A DNA stretch of 64,000 bases from Galliscardovia ingluviei (GCF_014635685.1 NZ_BMDH01000001.1:434001-498000); one strand, 5' to 3'; counted from the first letter of the stretch, positions 19,646 to 28,000 are shown. The notes: generated by a model from the sequence alone, not told the origin. Made by a program: numbers and translations.

Positions 19646-21202
19646 TTACTCTAAGCCTATGGACTTGAGCTCGTGCCTCACTAGTCGATTGATAGTTGCT
19701 GTTCCTGATTCAGCAATTAGTCGAATAGCACGTGGACCGCTTGAAGGTAGTGAATACGAGCTGAGTACCTGATGTCCATCGTTTACATATACTTCGACAC
19801 TGCCGCGGTCAACAAAAACACGCAGGCGTAAATGACTAGACTGGAGCTCAGCAGCATCAAGTGGTGCAGCACGGTATCCCTTGTCTCCGCGAGCATTAGC
19901 TACACGATCAAGCACTATTCTGCCCATTTGTGCGTCGAAAGCAACGTTGGTAAAGCTACCATCTTGCGTTTCGTGTACATGTAAGCTGATACGTTCAGCA
20001 GTAGATTGAGTAAGATCAAACTCGATTTCAAGCTCAGTGGCAGTAGCAGTATCTGCAATAAGCAGTTCCTCATTTACGCCTAGAGTACTATTGTCAAAGT
20101 CCTTGGTAGAGCCGCGCAACCCTTCTAGCTCGCGCATTGGGGTAGTGTGCAAATCACCATCTTCACCGAGAGTGATTTCTCGGGCAAGAGTGAGCTGTCC
20201 ACACCAGCCATCGTTTTCCATAGGAATTGGCTGCACAAATGGGCTCATCCATCCGTACATAATCTGTCGACCATCTGGGGCAGTAAAAGATTGTGGAGCA
20301 TAGAAGTTATGACCCCAATCCCACAAGCGGAATTCAGTCTCAGGCTGGAACGATTCGCCTGGATTCCAGGTACCAATCATGTATCCTGCATTATTAGTAT
20401 TACGATTCATGAACCCATCTGCTTTTGCTCCCATAGCGGAGAATCCGATAACCCATTTTTGGCTACCATCAGGAGCAGTAACAGGGAAGAAATCAGGGCA
20501 TTCAAGCATAAACACATTTGGATCAGGATGCTCAAAGAGTACGCGATCAAAACTCCAATGCTCAAGGTCTGTCGAGGTATAAAGCCACATTTGACCGCGC
20601 TGGTCTGCGCTAGAAACACCGAAAGTCATATACCATGTGCCATCAGTATTCCACACTTTTGGATCTCTGAAATGCCAGTGTACTTGCTCACGTGGGCAGT
20701 CCACTACTACGCCGCGCTTAGTCAAGCGTTGCAAATGAGCATCGTTTGGATTCTCTGGGGTGGCAAGCATTTGTACTTGCCACTCTCCGCCGGTGTTGTC
20801 TGTACCGTTGGCCCAGCGGTGGCCAGTGTAGAAGAATCGTACATCGCCATGTTCGTCGACAATTGCTGATCCTGAGAATACGCCGTTGCGTTCTTCTTCC
20901 AGACTTGGCGCAAAGGCAATAGGTTCGCGTTGCCAATGCAACATATCTTCACTAGAAACATGTCCCCAGTGCATTGGTCCCCATTGCGTACCATATGGGT
21001 GTAATTGGTAAAAAACATGCCAGCGCCCGCCGTAATAGCATAATCCATTAGGGTCGTTAATCCACCCGCCGTTTGAAGCGATATGGAATCGAGGATACCA
21101 GCGGTTATTGCGTACGCTAGCAAGATTGGCGACACCTTGTTCGGCTTTAGCTAACGCTGCATCGTGATTAGTGAATTCGTGCGGAGTAAGTAATTCGTTC
21201 AT
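19646..21202 (-). CDS. cscA: GH32 beta-fructofuranosidase (sucrose/fructoside hydrolase)
   Basis: A 518-residue cytoplasmic GH32 enzyme that cleaves sucrose and probably short fructo-oligosaccharides. All three catalytic acids are present: WINDPNG with nucleophile Asp 50, FRDP with transition-state Asp 180, and LECP with acid/base Glu 234. FYQLHPYGTQWGPMHWGH of the -1 subsite, WGHNFYAPQS and YGWMSPF are intact, and a C-terminal beta-sandwich follows. The start at 21202 is chosen because GAAGAGGTACTC precedes that ATG. It is the last gene of a minus-strand cluster behind the permease, separated from it by a long inverted repeat. Its paralogue at 22881 lacks key residues. Confidence 0.93.
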   Translation of the reverse strand: MNELLTPHEFTNHDAALAKAEQGVANLASVRNNRWYPRFHIASNGGWINDPNGLCYYGGRWHVFYQLHPYGTQWGPMHWGHVSSEDMLHWQREPIAFAPSLEEERNGVFSGSAIVDEHGDVRFFYTGHRWANGTDNTGGEWQVQMLATPENPNDAHLQRLTKRGVVVDCPREQVHWHFRDPKVWNTDGTWYMTFGVSSADQRGQMWLYTSTDLEHWSFDRVLFEHPDPNVFMLECPDFFPVTAPDGSQKWVIGFSAMGAKADGFMNRNTNNAGYMIGTWNPGESFQPETEFRLWDWGHNFYAPQSFTAPDGRQIMYGWMSPFVQPIPMENDGWCGQLTLAREITLGEDGDLHTTPMRELEGLRGSTKDFDNSTLGVNEELLIADTATATELEIEFDLTQSTAERISLHVHETQDGSFTNVAFDAQMGRIVLDRVANARGDKGYRAAPLDAAELQSSHLRLRVFVDRGSVEVYVNDGHQVLSSYSLPSSGPRAIRLIAESGTATINRLVRHELKSIGLE

Positions 21203-21333
21203 GAGTACCTCTTCGTTGAGTGCATTGCAATATATTGCAGATGAGATTACATCTAGTTTTGTGTAATTGAGTGTAACTGGTAGTTGAAAATACGGACCTA
21301 GCTGTGTTGTGTGAACACTGCCTTGTGGAGGCA

Positions 21334-21383
21334 ACTTCCTGTGCAGAAACTCGCGGTTTAATATGCTGTACTACACAGGAAGT
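21334..21383 (-). repeat. 10-bp inverted repeat in the cscB-cscA gap
   Basis: ACTTCCTGTG (21334-21343) and CACAGGAAGT (21374-21383) are perfect inverted arms around a 30-base loop. They lie just after the permease stop and before cscA. In the transcript this would form a stem-loop that could stabilise cscB mRNA or reduce read-through; there is no T tract. Confidence 0.6.
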
Positions 21384-21401
21384 CGCGCTGATGTATGTTC
21401 C

Positions 21402-22712
21402 TTAGTCAGTGATACCTTGTGCCTGACGCTCGCGTAATTGCTTATCAGTATAGAATGGATCACCTTCTACAGACTCATTGTCTTTCTTGATAACAAAGAG
21501 TCCGTAAATCAATGCTACTAACACGATAGCAGAGATAGTGAAGAAGGTTGGTCGATCTCCCAGCTTGTCGTGCAATGCACCAAGTGGTGTGGAGAAAATT
21601 ACCTGCCCAACCTGGGAAGCGATCTGGAAGCCAACCATGTACAGCGTAGCAGAAAGCTTGGTGTCAAAGTGCAAGGTGAAATACCTGAATGCTGGCAAGC
21701 AGAAGAGTGGCACTTCGATAGAATGGAACAACTTGACAATGGATACGCCGACTGGATCATGGAATACGCCGCACAAGCCAATGCGAGCGAACATTACAAA
21801 TGCGCCGAGTAAGAGGGCATTACGCACGCCAATTTTGCGCATAATAATTGGTACTACACCCATCATAGCGGATTCCAAGAATACCTGAATACCGTTCAAC
21901 GTGCCGTAGGTTGCGTTACCAATTTCTACAGTTGGGAACAGGCTAGCATAGTATGTTGGGAACATCTGCTGGTCGAATACGGTGTAGAACGTGTTAGTAA
22001 GCAGCATGAAGACAATAAGCACCCACAGCGTTGGCATTTTTAGTACATGAATCATTTCCTTGAATGAAGGATTAGTTGGCGCAGCATTTGGATCGGCTTC
22101 TTGCTTAATGAGTTCTCGCTGTTCTGCTGGTACCCAGAAGAGGTAAACGCAGAGCATACCAACACCAAAAATAGAGCCGATCCAGAAGTTAAGCAGTGGG
22201 TTAACGTTGAAAATATGTCCAGCGATAAGGGCGACGATAGCGTAACCGAAGGAACCCCATGCACGTGATTGACCATATTCAAAACCGAATTTACGCGAGT
22301 AGCGTTCTGTGAAGGCCTCGAAGAGTGAGCAGCCTGCCATAAATCCTGCAGAGAGGACAACGGAGCCAATCAGTGCGCCAATAAAGCGAGTGCTACCGCC
22401 GGCGAGAATCATAGGAGCGTAAATGAATTGGACAAATGGTCCTACAAGAGCTGCAATTGCAGAAACGATAACTACGAGACGGCGCTTAATACCAAGCTGA
22501 TCTTGAATAGTGCCGTAGACAAACATGATAATCAGGGTTGCCAGTGAGTTAATGGAATAGATTTGTCCAACTTCGGCTCCATCAAGACCGATGGTGTTGA
22601 GCCAACGCTGGAAGAATGACCACCAGATACCCCATGAGCAGAAGAACATAAAAATGCCTAGTGAGCTCTGTAAATAGGACGGGGATTTAAATGGTGTGGT
22701 GAACCGATTCAT
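21402..22712 (-). CDS. cscB: MFS oligosaccharide:H+ symporter, sucrose permease type (LacY/CscB family)
   Basis: A 436-residue, twelve-helix transporter of the LacY/CscB (oligosaccharide:H+ symporter) family. Features include SLGIFMFFCSWGIWWSFFQRWL in helix 1, the family loop GTIQDQLGIKRRL between helices 2 and 3, and FGYGQSRAWGSFGYA-like helix 5 residues. A long central cytoplasmic loop (EQRELIKQEADPN) is also seen. Next to two GH32 genes and a LacI regulator, sucrose is the likely substrate. The start has a good AGGAGA site. It has its own promoter with overlapping LacI-type operators upstream. Confidence 0.9.
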   Translation of the reverse strand: MNRFTTPFKSPSYLQSSLGIFMFFCSWGIWWSFFQRWLNTIGLDGAEVGQIYSINSLATLIIMFVYGTIQDQLGIKRRLVVIVSAIAALVGPFVQFIYAPMILAGGSTRFIGALIGSVVLSAGFMAGCSLFEAFTERYSRKFGFEYGQSRAWGSFGYAIVALIAGHIFNVNPLLNFWIGSIFGVGMLCVYLFWVPAEQRELIKQEADPNAAPTNPSFKEMIHVLKMPTLWVLIVFMLLTNTFYTVFDQQMFPTYYASLFPTVEIGNATYGTLNGIQVFLESAMMGVVPIIMRKIGVRNALLLGAFVMFARIGLCGVFHDPVGVSIVKLFHSIEVPLFCLPAFRYFTLHFDTKLSATLYMVGFQIASQVGQVIFSTPLGALHDKLGDRPTFFTISAIVLVALIYGLFVIKKDNESVEGDPFYTDKQLRERQAQGITD

Positions 22713-22777
22713 GGTGTCTCCTCTGATCCGCTACCTTGCGGTACTACTGTAACCGGCTGGTATGGTGAATCCATACA

Positions 22778-22803
22778 TCAAACGTTTGACGTAAAACGAT
22801 TGA
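22778..22803. promoter_or_regulatory. two LacI-type operators near the cscB transcription start
   Basis: A perfect 12-bp palindrome, TCAAACGTTTGA (22778-22789), is followed by a degenerate copy, TAAAACGATTGA (22792-22803). Their centres are 14 bp apart. CG-centred palindromes of this kind are typical LacI-family operators, and a lacI gene lies in the same cluster. They sit at and just after the inferred start point. Confidence 0.7.
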
Positions 22804-22808
22804 CTTAA

Positions 22809-22837
22809 ATTATGGCGCAGTGTATTGACGCTTGCAA
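22809..22837 (-). promoter_or_regulatory. promoter of cscB (-35 TTGCAA, -10 CATAAT)
   Basis: On the minus strand TTGCAA (22832-22837) and CATAAT (22809-22814) are separated by 17 bp. The expected start point at about 22801-22803 falls on the operators. Confidence 0.6.
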
Positions 22838-22880
22838 ATCGGCGTGTTGCACAAGAACTTTATAGACTACACGTTCGAAA

Positions 22881-24395
22881 CTACACGCGCAAACGGTGCA
22901 AGGTAATATGCTCCACATCCATAGTTCCTGATTCGCTACTCAAGCACAGGGAAGTAGGACCTTCATGCGGATACGAATATGAAGAAAGTACTTGCTCTCC
23001 ATCATTGACAAATACTTCTATAGACGCAGCATCTAAAAGAATATGCAAACGTAAACGTTGACTGGTAAATGGCGCCGCACGATATCCACGGTCTCCATGC
23101 GGATTTGCTGCGCGATCAAGTACGACACGATTAATCAGTTTATCGTAATACACACTGCAATGCCCCTCACCATTAACATGCACATTAATACCAGGACGTT
23201 CTGCAGTAGAGGCATCAAGATTGATATCGACAATCACTTCCGCAGCTTCGATACGGTCGGCAAGTTGTATAGTTTGATTAATTGCAATACACATCGCACC
23301 AAATTCTTGTGTGCTATAGCGTAATGCTTGTGACTCACGTAATGGTTGGAAACGCAGACAGTGGTATTCGTCAAGCATTATCTCACGTATGCACGAAAGC
23401 TGATCACACCAACCATCTTCCATAGCGGTCACAATTGGTGGGACAAACGAACTCATCCATGCAATCAGAAGCCTCCTGCCATCAGGGGCAGCAACCGTTG
23501 TAGGCGCATAAAAGTTATGTCCCCAATCCCACATGCGGAATTCTGTACGAGCAATAAATCCATCTGCAGTGTAATCGCCAATAATATAGCCAGCATTACG
23601 CAGATTTCTACTAGAAAAGCCATTAGGATGCTCGCCGCGTGCACAAAAACCAAGAACCCACGCATCATGGCCGTCAGGAGCCTTAATACTAAAGAAATCA
23701 GGGGATTCCAGCATATACACACCAGGATTTGGGTGCTGATATAGCACACCGTCAAAGTGCCAAATGCGTAAATTATCAGAAGTGAATTTCAAGATTTGAC
23801 CACGGTGATCATCAGTGCTCGCTCCCACAACCATAACCCAATGCTGCTGAAGTCGGCTTACACGAGGGTTACGAAAAGCGCGGTAGCCCTCAGGACACTC
23901 AATCACTGCTCCCAGCTTGGTTGCATGAACACCGTCAGTGCTGACTGCCGCGCAGATATTATCATAGGTGCCATCATCATCACAATGAGTGCCAGTATAA
24001 AAAATCCAGAGCTGTCCGTCATCGCTTACTACTGTAGAACCTGCGTATATGCCGCCGTTATCTTCTGGAGCATCAGGGGCAAGTAGGAGAGGCTCAGACT
24101 GCCAGTGGATAAGGTCATCGCTTGAAACATGAGCAACATATGGCGCATCATCTGACAAGCTATCAATATTGGATTGAAACATCACATGCCAGCGGTTTTG
24201 AAAATAACATAATCCAAATGGCTGCGCAGTTTTTCCTGCAGGCAGAGCAATATGAAACCGTGGATACCAGCGATTATTGCGCTGTGCTGCCTGTTGGTCT
24301 AAGACACGTTGCGCCTGCTCTAACGATACGTATTGGTTCACTTGGCTACTAGCTGCCACTACGTTGCTTGCTATGGTGGCGCTCTGCTCACTCAT
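22881..24395 (-). CDS. GH32-fold protein lacking catalytic residues (predicted pseudoenzyme)
   Basis: A 504-residue intact frame clearly paralogous to the neighbouring CscA; RNNRWYPRFHIA is shared word for word. Aligned without gaps, the nucleophile motif WINDPNG reads KTAQPFG (Asp to Gln 58) and FRDP reads FRNP (Asp to Asn 176). HWGH is replaced by a VAHV-type sequence. The acid/base Glu 230 remains (LESP). Structural motifs further on persist (WGHNFYAP, GWCDQL, beta-sandwich). The codons CAG at 24222-24224 and GTT (minus AAC) at 23868-23870 confirm the changes. Hydrolysis by the GH32 mechanism should be impossible. It starts behind AGGGGGA. It may be a binding or regulatory subunit, or a decaying copy, but no stop or frameshift is present. 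Confidence 0.85.
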   Translation of the reverse strand: MSEQSATIASNVVAASSQVNQYVSLEQAQRVLDQQAAQRNNRWYPRFHIALPAGKTAQPFGLCYFQNRWHVMFQSNIDSLSDDAPYVAHVSSDDLIHWQSEPLLLAPDAPEDNGGIYAGSTVVSDDGQLWIFYTGTHCDDDGTYDNICAAVSTDGVHATKLGAVIECPEGYRAFRNPRVSRLQQHWVMVVGASTDDHRGQILKFTSDNLRIWHFDGVLYQHPNPGVYMLESPDFFSIKAPDGHDAWVLGFCARGEHPNGFSSRNLRNAGYIIGDYTADGFIARTEFRMWDWGHNFYAPTTVAAPDGRRLLIAWMSSFVPPIVTAMEDGWCDQLSCIREIMLDEYHCLRFQPLRESQALRYSTQEFGAMCIAINQTIQLADRIEAAEVIVDINLDASTAERPGINVHVNGEGHCSVYYDKLINRVVLDRAANPHGDRGYRAAPFTSQRLRLHILLDAASIEVFVNDGEQVLSSYSYPHEGPTSLCLSSESGTMDVEHITLHRLRV

Positions 24396-24544
24396 ATGTT
24401 TCCCCCTAACACATTCCTCAGATTTTAGTTATACCCTGTGTAAGCAATATAGTTTGTACTACGACGTGGTGTTATGCTTGCGGTTGCTCTTTTGCTTTGT
24501 CGGTAACTGGCTACTCATAATATCTTGATCGCATATTTGGTATG

Positions 24545-25594
24545 TTATTGATGCCGAACTGAGTCTTTTTTCAACAATGTGCAATGAATATGAGCCTCTT
24601 GCTCTTGCAGATTTGGTAGAGTATCGCGCAACGCTTGCGGTATATGTGCTGACTTATCATCCTGTTCAATCATGCTAATAAGTCGCATCGCACCCCAATA
24701 CCCCATTTCATAATGAGGTAAGTCTACGGTGGTCAGGCGCGGTGCCATAGTCTCTGCACTGACACGATGATTATCTACTCCAACTACAGAAAGATCTTTG
24801 CCAATTCGCAATCCTAATTGAGCAGCAGCAAAATACACATACCAAGCACGAGCATCGTTAAAGCACAGCACCCCATCTGGGCGCTCTTGCTCAATCAAAG
24901 CGCTAACCTTATCCTGAGCGGCTTGGTTGAAAGTTACGCTAGTGGTAAGTGCCATATCGTGGTTGATACGATATTGCCGTAATGCTCGTGTATATCCTTC
25001 GTAACGTAATGTATCGGCAATAGTTACTCGGTCAGCAGCACCAATATAGGCTATACGCTGTGCTCCGGATTGAATTAAATATTCAGTAGCATCAAAACCA
25101 ATAGCACGCTCATCAGGGACGATAGAAGGCACACGATGATCAACATCAAAACCATCAACAAGCACAGTTGGTGCATCATGTAAAGACGAAGGAATAGTAG
25201 TGGCCTGATGAAACATGCGAGCATAGATAAAGCCCTCAACACCATACTGTTTTAAGGCGTCAATTTCGTGCTCTTCTAAAGTTCTATCGCCGTTTGTATT
25301 AACAGTAAACAGCATGTAGTTCATAGATCGCGCTGCATCTTGTGCGCCTAAAATAAGGCGACCAGCATATGGGGTAGTAGCAATTTCGTCACTAATAAAG
25401 CCCAAAATATGACTACGGTTGGTACGTAGCGACCGTGCAAGCGTATTAGGTCGGTATCCGAGTTGTTGTGCTACCAGACGAATGCGCTGAGCTACTTCAG
25501 GATTCACGCGACCTTGATCACGGTGATTGAGCACTAAAGAAACAGTGGAAATAGAAACCCCGGTTTGTTCAGCAATTTGTCGCAAAGTAGCCAT
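24545..25594 (-). CDS. LacI family transcriptional regulator
   Basis: A 349-residue LacI/GalR repressor. The N-terminal helix-turn-helix and hinge are clear: ATLRQIAEQTGVSISTVSLVLNHR, then AQQLGYRPNTLARSLRT. A periplasmic-binding-protein-like sugar domain follows (ILGFISDE, VLVDGFDVDHRVPS, PDGVLCFND). It lies upstream of the GH32-like, permease and fructosidase genes on the same strand and probably acts on the TCAAACGTTTGA site before cscB. Gaps of 150 bp and 168 bp separate it from the next genes. No ribosome site is visible before the ATG, and a strong terminator-like hairpin ends 26 bp upstream. Confidence 0.92.
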   Translation of the reverse strand: MATLRQIAEQTGVSISTVSLVLNHRDQGRVNPEVAQRIRLVAQQLGYRPNTLARSLRTNRSHILGFISDEIATTPYAGRLILGAQDAARSMNYMLFTVNTNGDRTLEEHEIDALKQYGVEGFIYARMFHQATTIPSSLHDAPTVLVDGFDVDHRVPSIVPDERAIGFDATEYLIQSGAQRIAYIGAADRVTIADTLRYEGYTRALRQYRINHDMALTTSVTFNQAAQDKVSALIEQERPDGVLCFNDARAWYVYFAAAQLGLRIGKDLSVVGVDNHRVSAETMAPRLTTVDLPHYEMGYWGAMRLISMIEQDDKSAHIPQALRDTLPNLQEQEAHIHCTLLKKDSVRHQ

Positions 25595-25620
25595 GCTGTT
25601 AAGGGTAACAAAAAAATAGC

Positions 25621-25666
25621 TGAAAAAAGGAGAGTATGGAAAAACCTTGCAAACTCCATACTCTCC
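25621..25666 (-). terminator. terminator after thiE, just upstream of lacI
   Basis: A 12-bp perfect stem (GGAGAGTATGGA / TCCATACTCTCC) with a 14-base loop, followed on the minus strand by TTTTTT. It ends the thiM-thiE transcript and lies 26 bp before lacI. Confidence 0.85.
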
Positions 25667-25765
25667 AGCGTGTCACGCATTATTCATTTATGCAGATTAG
25701 TGGTTATCAAAATGGATTGATTGATGAGACGCATCTTGAACTCAGAACATGATGTAGCACACGAT

Positions 25766-26872
25766 TTAGCGTACATCTTGCTGCAAAATACGCTCTACTG
25801 CGGTAACTTTTTCATGAATCTGATTGCGCACCCCTGCACGCAAATCAAGCTGAATACTTGCTTGGGTGCGCACACCAGCGTGGTAGAGAGCAAGTATTGC
25901 CTGCTCAATGGTATGCATAACATTAGGAAAGTCACCTTCCATATCGGTACTCATAGCGTGGGTGTGTGCAGGAAGTCCACTCTGGTGAATAATAGCGACG
26001 GCCTGAGCAACATGAGAGCTTAATTCTTCACCGGTGCCAACTGGCCAGATAGCAACCTGAGCGAGGGTATTAATATAGGTGTCTTTGTCGTCAGTCTTAG
26101 CAGTCGAAGCAGCAGAATCAACTACATTAGTCGAATCAATTACAGAAACTTCGTGAGATTGGTCAGGAGTGCTAGTATCCTTCGTAACTTCTCTCCAAGT
26201 ACTAACCAGCTCACTTGCAGCACGATAAGGATCATCTGCCCCTGCAATAGCAGAAATCACAAACCAGCCTTGCGCTCCCGCTTGTGCTAACTGTGGCAAA
26301 TCAGCTACGGTTACGCCACCCCCTACCACAACAGGGTAGGGGCATACATGGCATAGGGCTGCAATATCCGCCAAAGCATGCGAATCTTCACTTGCATTCT
26401 CTATCAGATGTGCATCAGCTTTGCTTGATGTTGGGTGCAAAGCGCCAGCGCCAACATAGTCAATAATTCCCGGTTCAAGCTCTGTAATCATAGAGATAAG
26501 ATCTACAGTATGAGCACTTAATCCTACGATAGCATCAGGGCCAAGTAGCTTGCGGCACACTTGAACAGGAATATCTGACTGCCCGACATGAATACCATCA
26601 ACGCGAATACCAGCGTCGCGTGCTGCGAGTACCACATCGAGGCGATCATCGACAACAAATTTGACTTGCTCCTGCTTGCCCTCCTGAGCAATACATTGAG
26701 CAATCTGCTCGCATAAGGCAATCATTGCTTTGGCATCACTATGTTTTGCACGCAACTGCACCATTGTAATGCCTGCCTGCAATGCTACACGTACAATATC
26801 AACCACCGGGCGACCATGAGTATCTTCTGGTCCAACCACCAAATATGATGAAATATCACAATACCGGCTCAT
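25766..26872 (-). CDS. thiE: thiamine-phosphate synthase fused to a DUF77 (MTH1187/YkoF-like) domain
   Basis: A 368-residue two-domain protein. Residues 1-225 are a ThiE TIM barrel, which joins HMP diphosphate and thiazole phosphate. VQLRAKHSDAKAMI, FVVDDRLDVVLA, GIHVGQSDIP, YVGAGALHPTSSK and VVVGGGV are the substrate-site motifs. A Ser/Asp/Thr-rich linker (about 228-266) leads to residues 269-366, a ferredoxin-like DUF77 domain (VAIWPVGTGEE, HAMSTDMEGDF, ALYHAGVRT). Members of that family bind thiamine or related ligands in known structures (YkoF/MTH1187), so thiamine sensing or carriage is an inference. The gene lies 85 bp after thiM under the same riboswitch. The ribosome site is weak (TTGAGAAAAA). 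Usual ThiE is about 210 residues. Confidence 0.87.
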   Translation of the reverse strand: MSRYCDISSYLVVGPEDTHGRPVVDIVRVALQAGITMVQLRAKHSDAKAMIALCEQIAQCIAQEGKQEQVKFVVDDRLDVVLAARDAGIRVDGIHVGQSDIPVQVCRKLLGPDAIVGLSAHTVDLISMITELEPGIIDYVGAGALHPTSSKADAHLIENASEDSHALADIAALCHVCPYPVVVGGGVTVADLPQLAQAGAQGWFVISAIAGADDPYRAASELVSTWREVTKDTSTPDQSHEVSVIDSTNVVDSAASTAKTDDKDTYINTLAQVAIWPVGTGEELSSHVAQAVAIIHQSGLPAHTHAMSTDMEGDFPNVMHTIEQAILALYHAGVRTQASIQLDLRAGVRNQIHEKVTAVERILQQDVR

Positions 26873-26957
26873 TTTTTCTCAATTCGTAAACTCTAGTAAA
26901 ACTCTAGTAACTTGACAATATTGATAGTCCAATAGGCTGGTGCCCACAACCCAATAC

Positions 26958-27893
26958 CTAAAAGTCAACAGATATTGCAGATATTGCGGCTTCTTGTACC
27001 AAATCCTGTGGCGTAACTTTATAGAGCTCATCGAGAAATGCACTAGCGAAAGAACCTGGTCCGCCAGCATATTGTTGTGCTCGAGCAGAGGCGATATTAT
27101 AATGCGCGCTCGCTGTTAGAGCTGCCAATGTTGGCTCTGCAATACATGCATATGAAGCGACTACGCCACCAAGCGAACATCCTGCACCAGTTACTTTGGT
27201 CATCATGGCAGAGCCACCATGCAGTCGATAGCAATGCTGTTCATCAACAATGGCGTCGACTTCGCCAGAAATAGCAACGCAACCATGGCAATACTGGGCA
27301 AGTGCACAAGCTGCAGCAATAGCGCTATCGACATCATCGTGAGACTCGACGCCAACATGATGCTCATGGGCACTTTGCGTTGCTGATTGTGACACTTCAA
27401 GCTGCCATGCTTGTGCAAGAGCGATCGCCTCAGATGCATTACAGCGAATAATTGTTGGAGGATTCGGGGCCAGCGCGTTCACAATGCTAGTACGCACAGC
27501 ACCAGCGCCAACACCTACTGGGTCTAGCACCCATGGAATATGGTACTCGTTCGCTACTTTTGCAGCTAGTGGATATTCAGTTTCATATTCACGCTGCAGC
27601 GTCCCCAAATTCATATACATGCCTTGTGCTGCTCCAGCGCGGAACATATCTTCCACTTCACTGGCACTCGTAACCATGGCAGCAACAGCTCCTGCCGACA
27701 ACTGAGCATTGGCGACAAAATTAATAGTTACTGTATTAGTTAGTGATAGTGCAAGTGGCGCTTGCTGACGTAATGTCTCAGCTGCTTGTCTCATGGCATG
27801 GGACAAAAGAGTAGAACTCACTGTAGAAGGCTCGGATTCATGAGTAGTTTCATGAGTTTGATGGTCAAAATAAGATATGCTAAGTTTAGCCAT
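26958..27893 (-). CDS. thiM: hydroxyethylthiazole kinase
   Basis: A 311-residue ThiM, the salvage kinase phosphorylating 4-methyl-5-(2-hydroxyethyl)thiazole. LALSLTNTVTINFVANAQL, LNLGTL-like MYMNLGTLQ, VLDPVGVGAGAVRT, IIRCNASEAIALA and MTKVTGAGCSLGGVVASY (phosphate loop with catalytic Cys) are all present. A 30-residue polar N-terminal extension and an insertion around 170-185 make it slightly long. It is the first gene after the TPP riboswitch, and its ribosome site is part of the aptamer's closing stem. Neither thiC nor thiG is in the window, so salvage is the supported role. Confidence 0.93.
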   Translation of the reverse strand: MAKLSISYFDHQTHETTHESEPSTVSSTLLSHAMRQAAETLRQQAPLALSLTNTVTINFVANAQLSAGAVAAMVTSASEVEDMFRAGAAQGMYMNLGTLQREYETEYPLAAKVANEYHIPWVLDPVGVGAGAVRTSIVNALAPNPPTIIRCNASEAIALAQAWQLEVSQSATQSAHEHHVGVESHDDVDSAIAAACALAQYCHGCVAISGEVDAIVDEQHCYRLHGGSAMMTKVTGAGCSLGGVVASYACIAEPTLAALTASAHYNIASARAQQYAGGPGSFASAFLDELYKVTPQDLVQEAAISAISVDF

Positions 27894-27899
27894 AGCTTA

Positions 27900-27985
27900 C
27901 TGCTCCCTACGATGGTATTAACCAACAGGTTCAAAGGGTTGGATTACTCCATCTCAACGTGCATGCACGTACCCCTGCATTCGCT
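27900..27985 (-). ncRNA. TPP (THI-box) riboswitch controlling thiM-thiE
   Basis: On the minus strand the leader carries GCAGGGG, then GTTGAGATGG, ACCCTTTGAACCTG, TTGGTTAATACCA and GTAGGGAGC, in the order of the TPP aptamer consensus. Two self-complementary stretches (GTGCATGCAC; GGTTAATACC) form stem loops. The last strand, AGGGAG, is 9 bases before the thiM ATG, so it doubles as the ribosome site. This suggests translational control without a separate expression platform. Confidence 0.93.
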
Positions 27986-28000
27986 TTGAATACAACGTTT

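Noticed and set aside
22881-24395. GH32-like gene as a frameshifted pseudogene
   Set aside because: The frame is intact over 504 residues with a good ribosome site and conserved C-terminal domain; only active-site residues differ.
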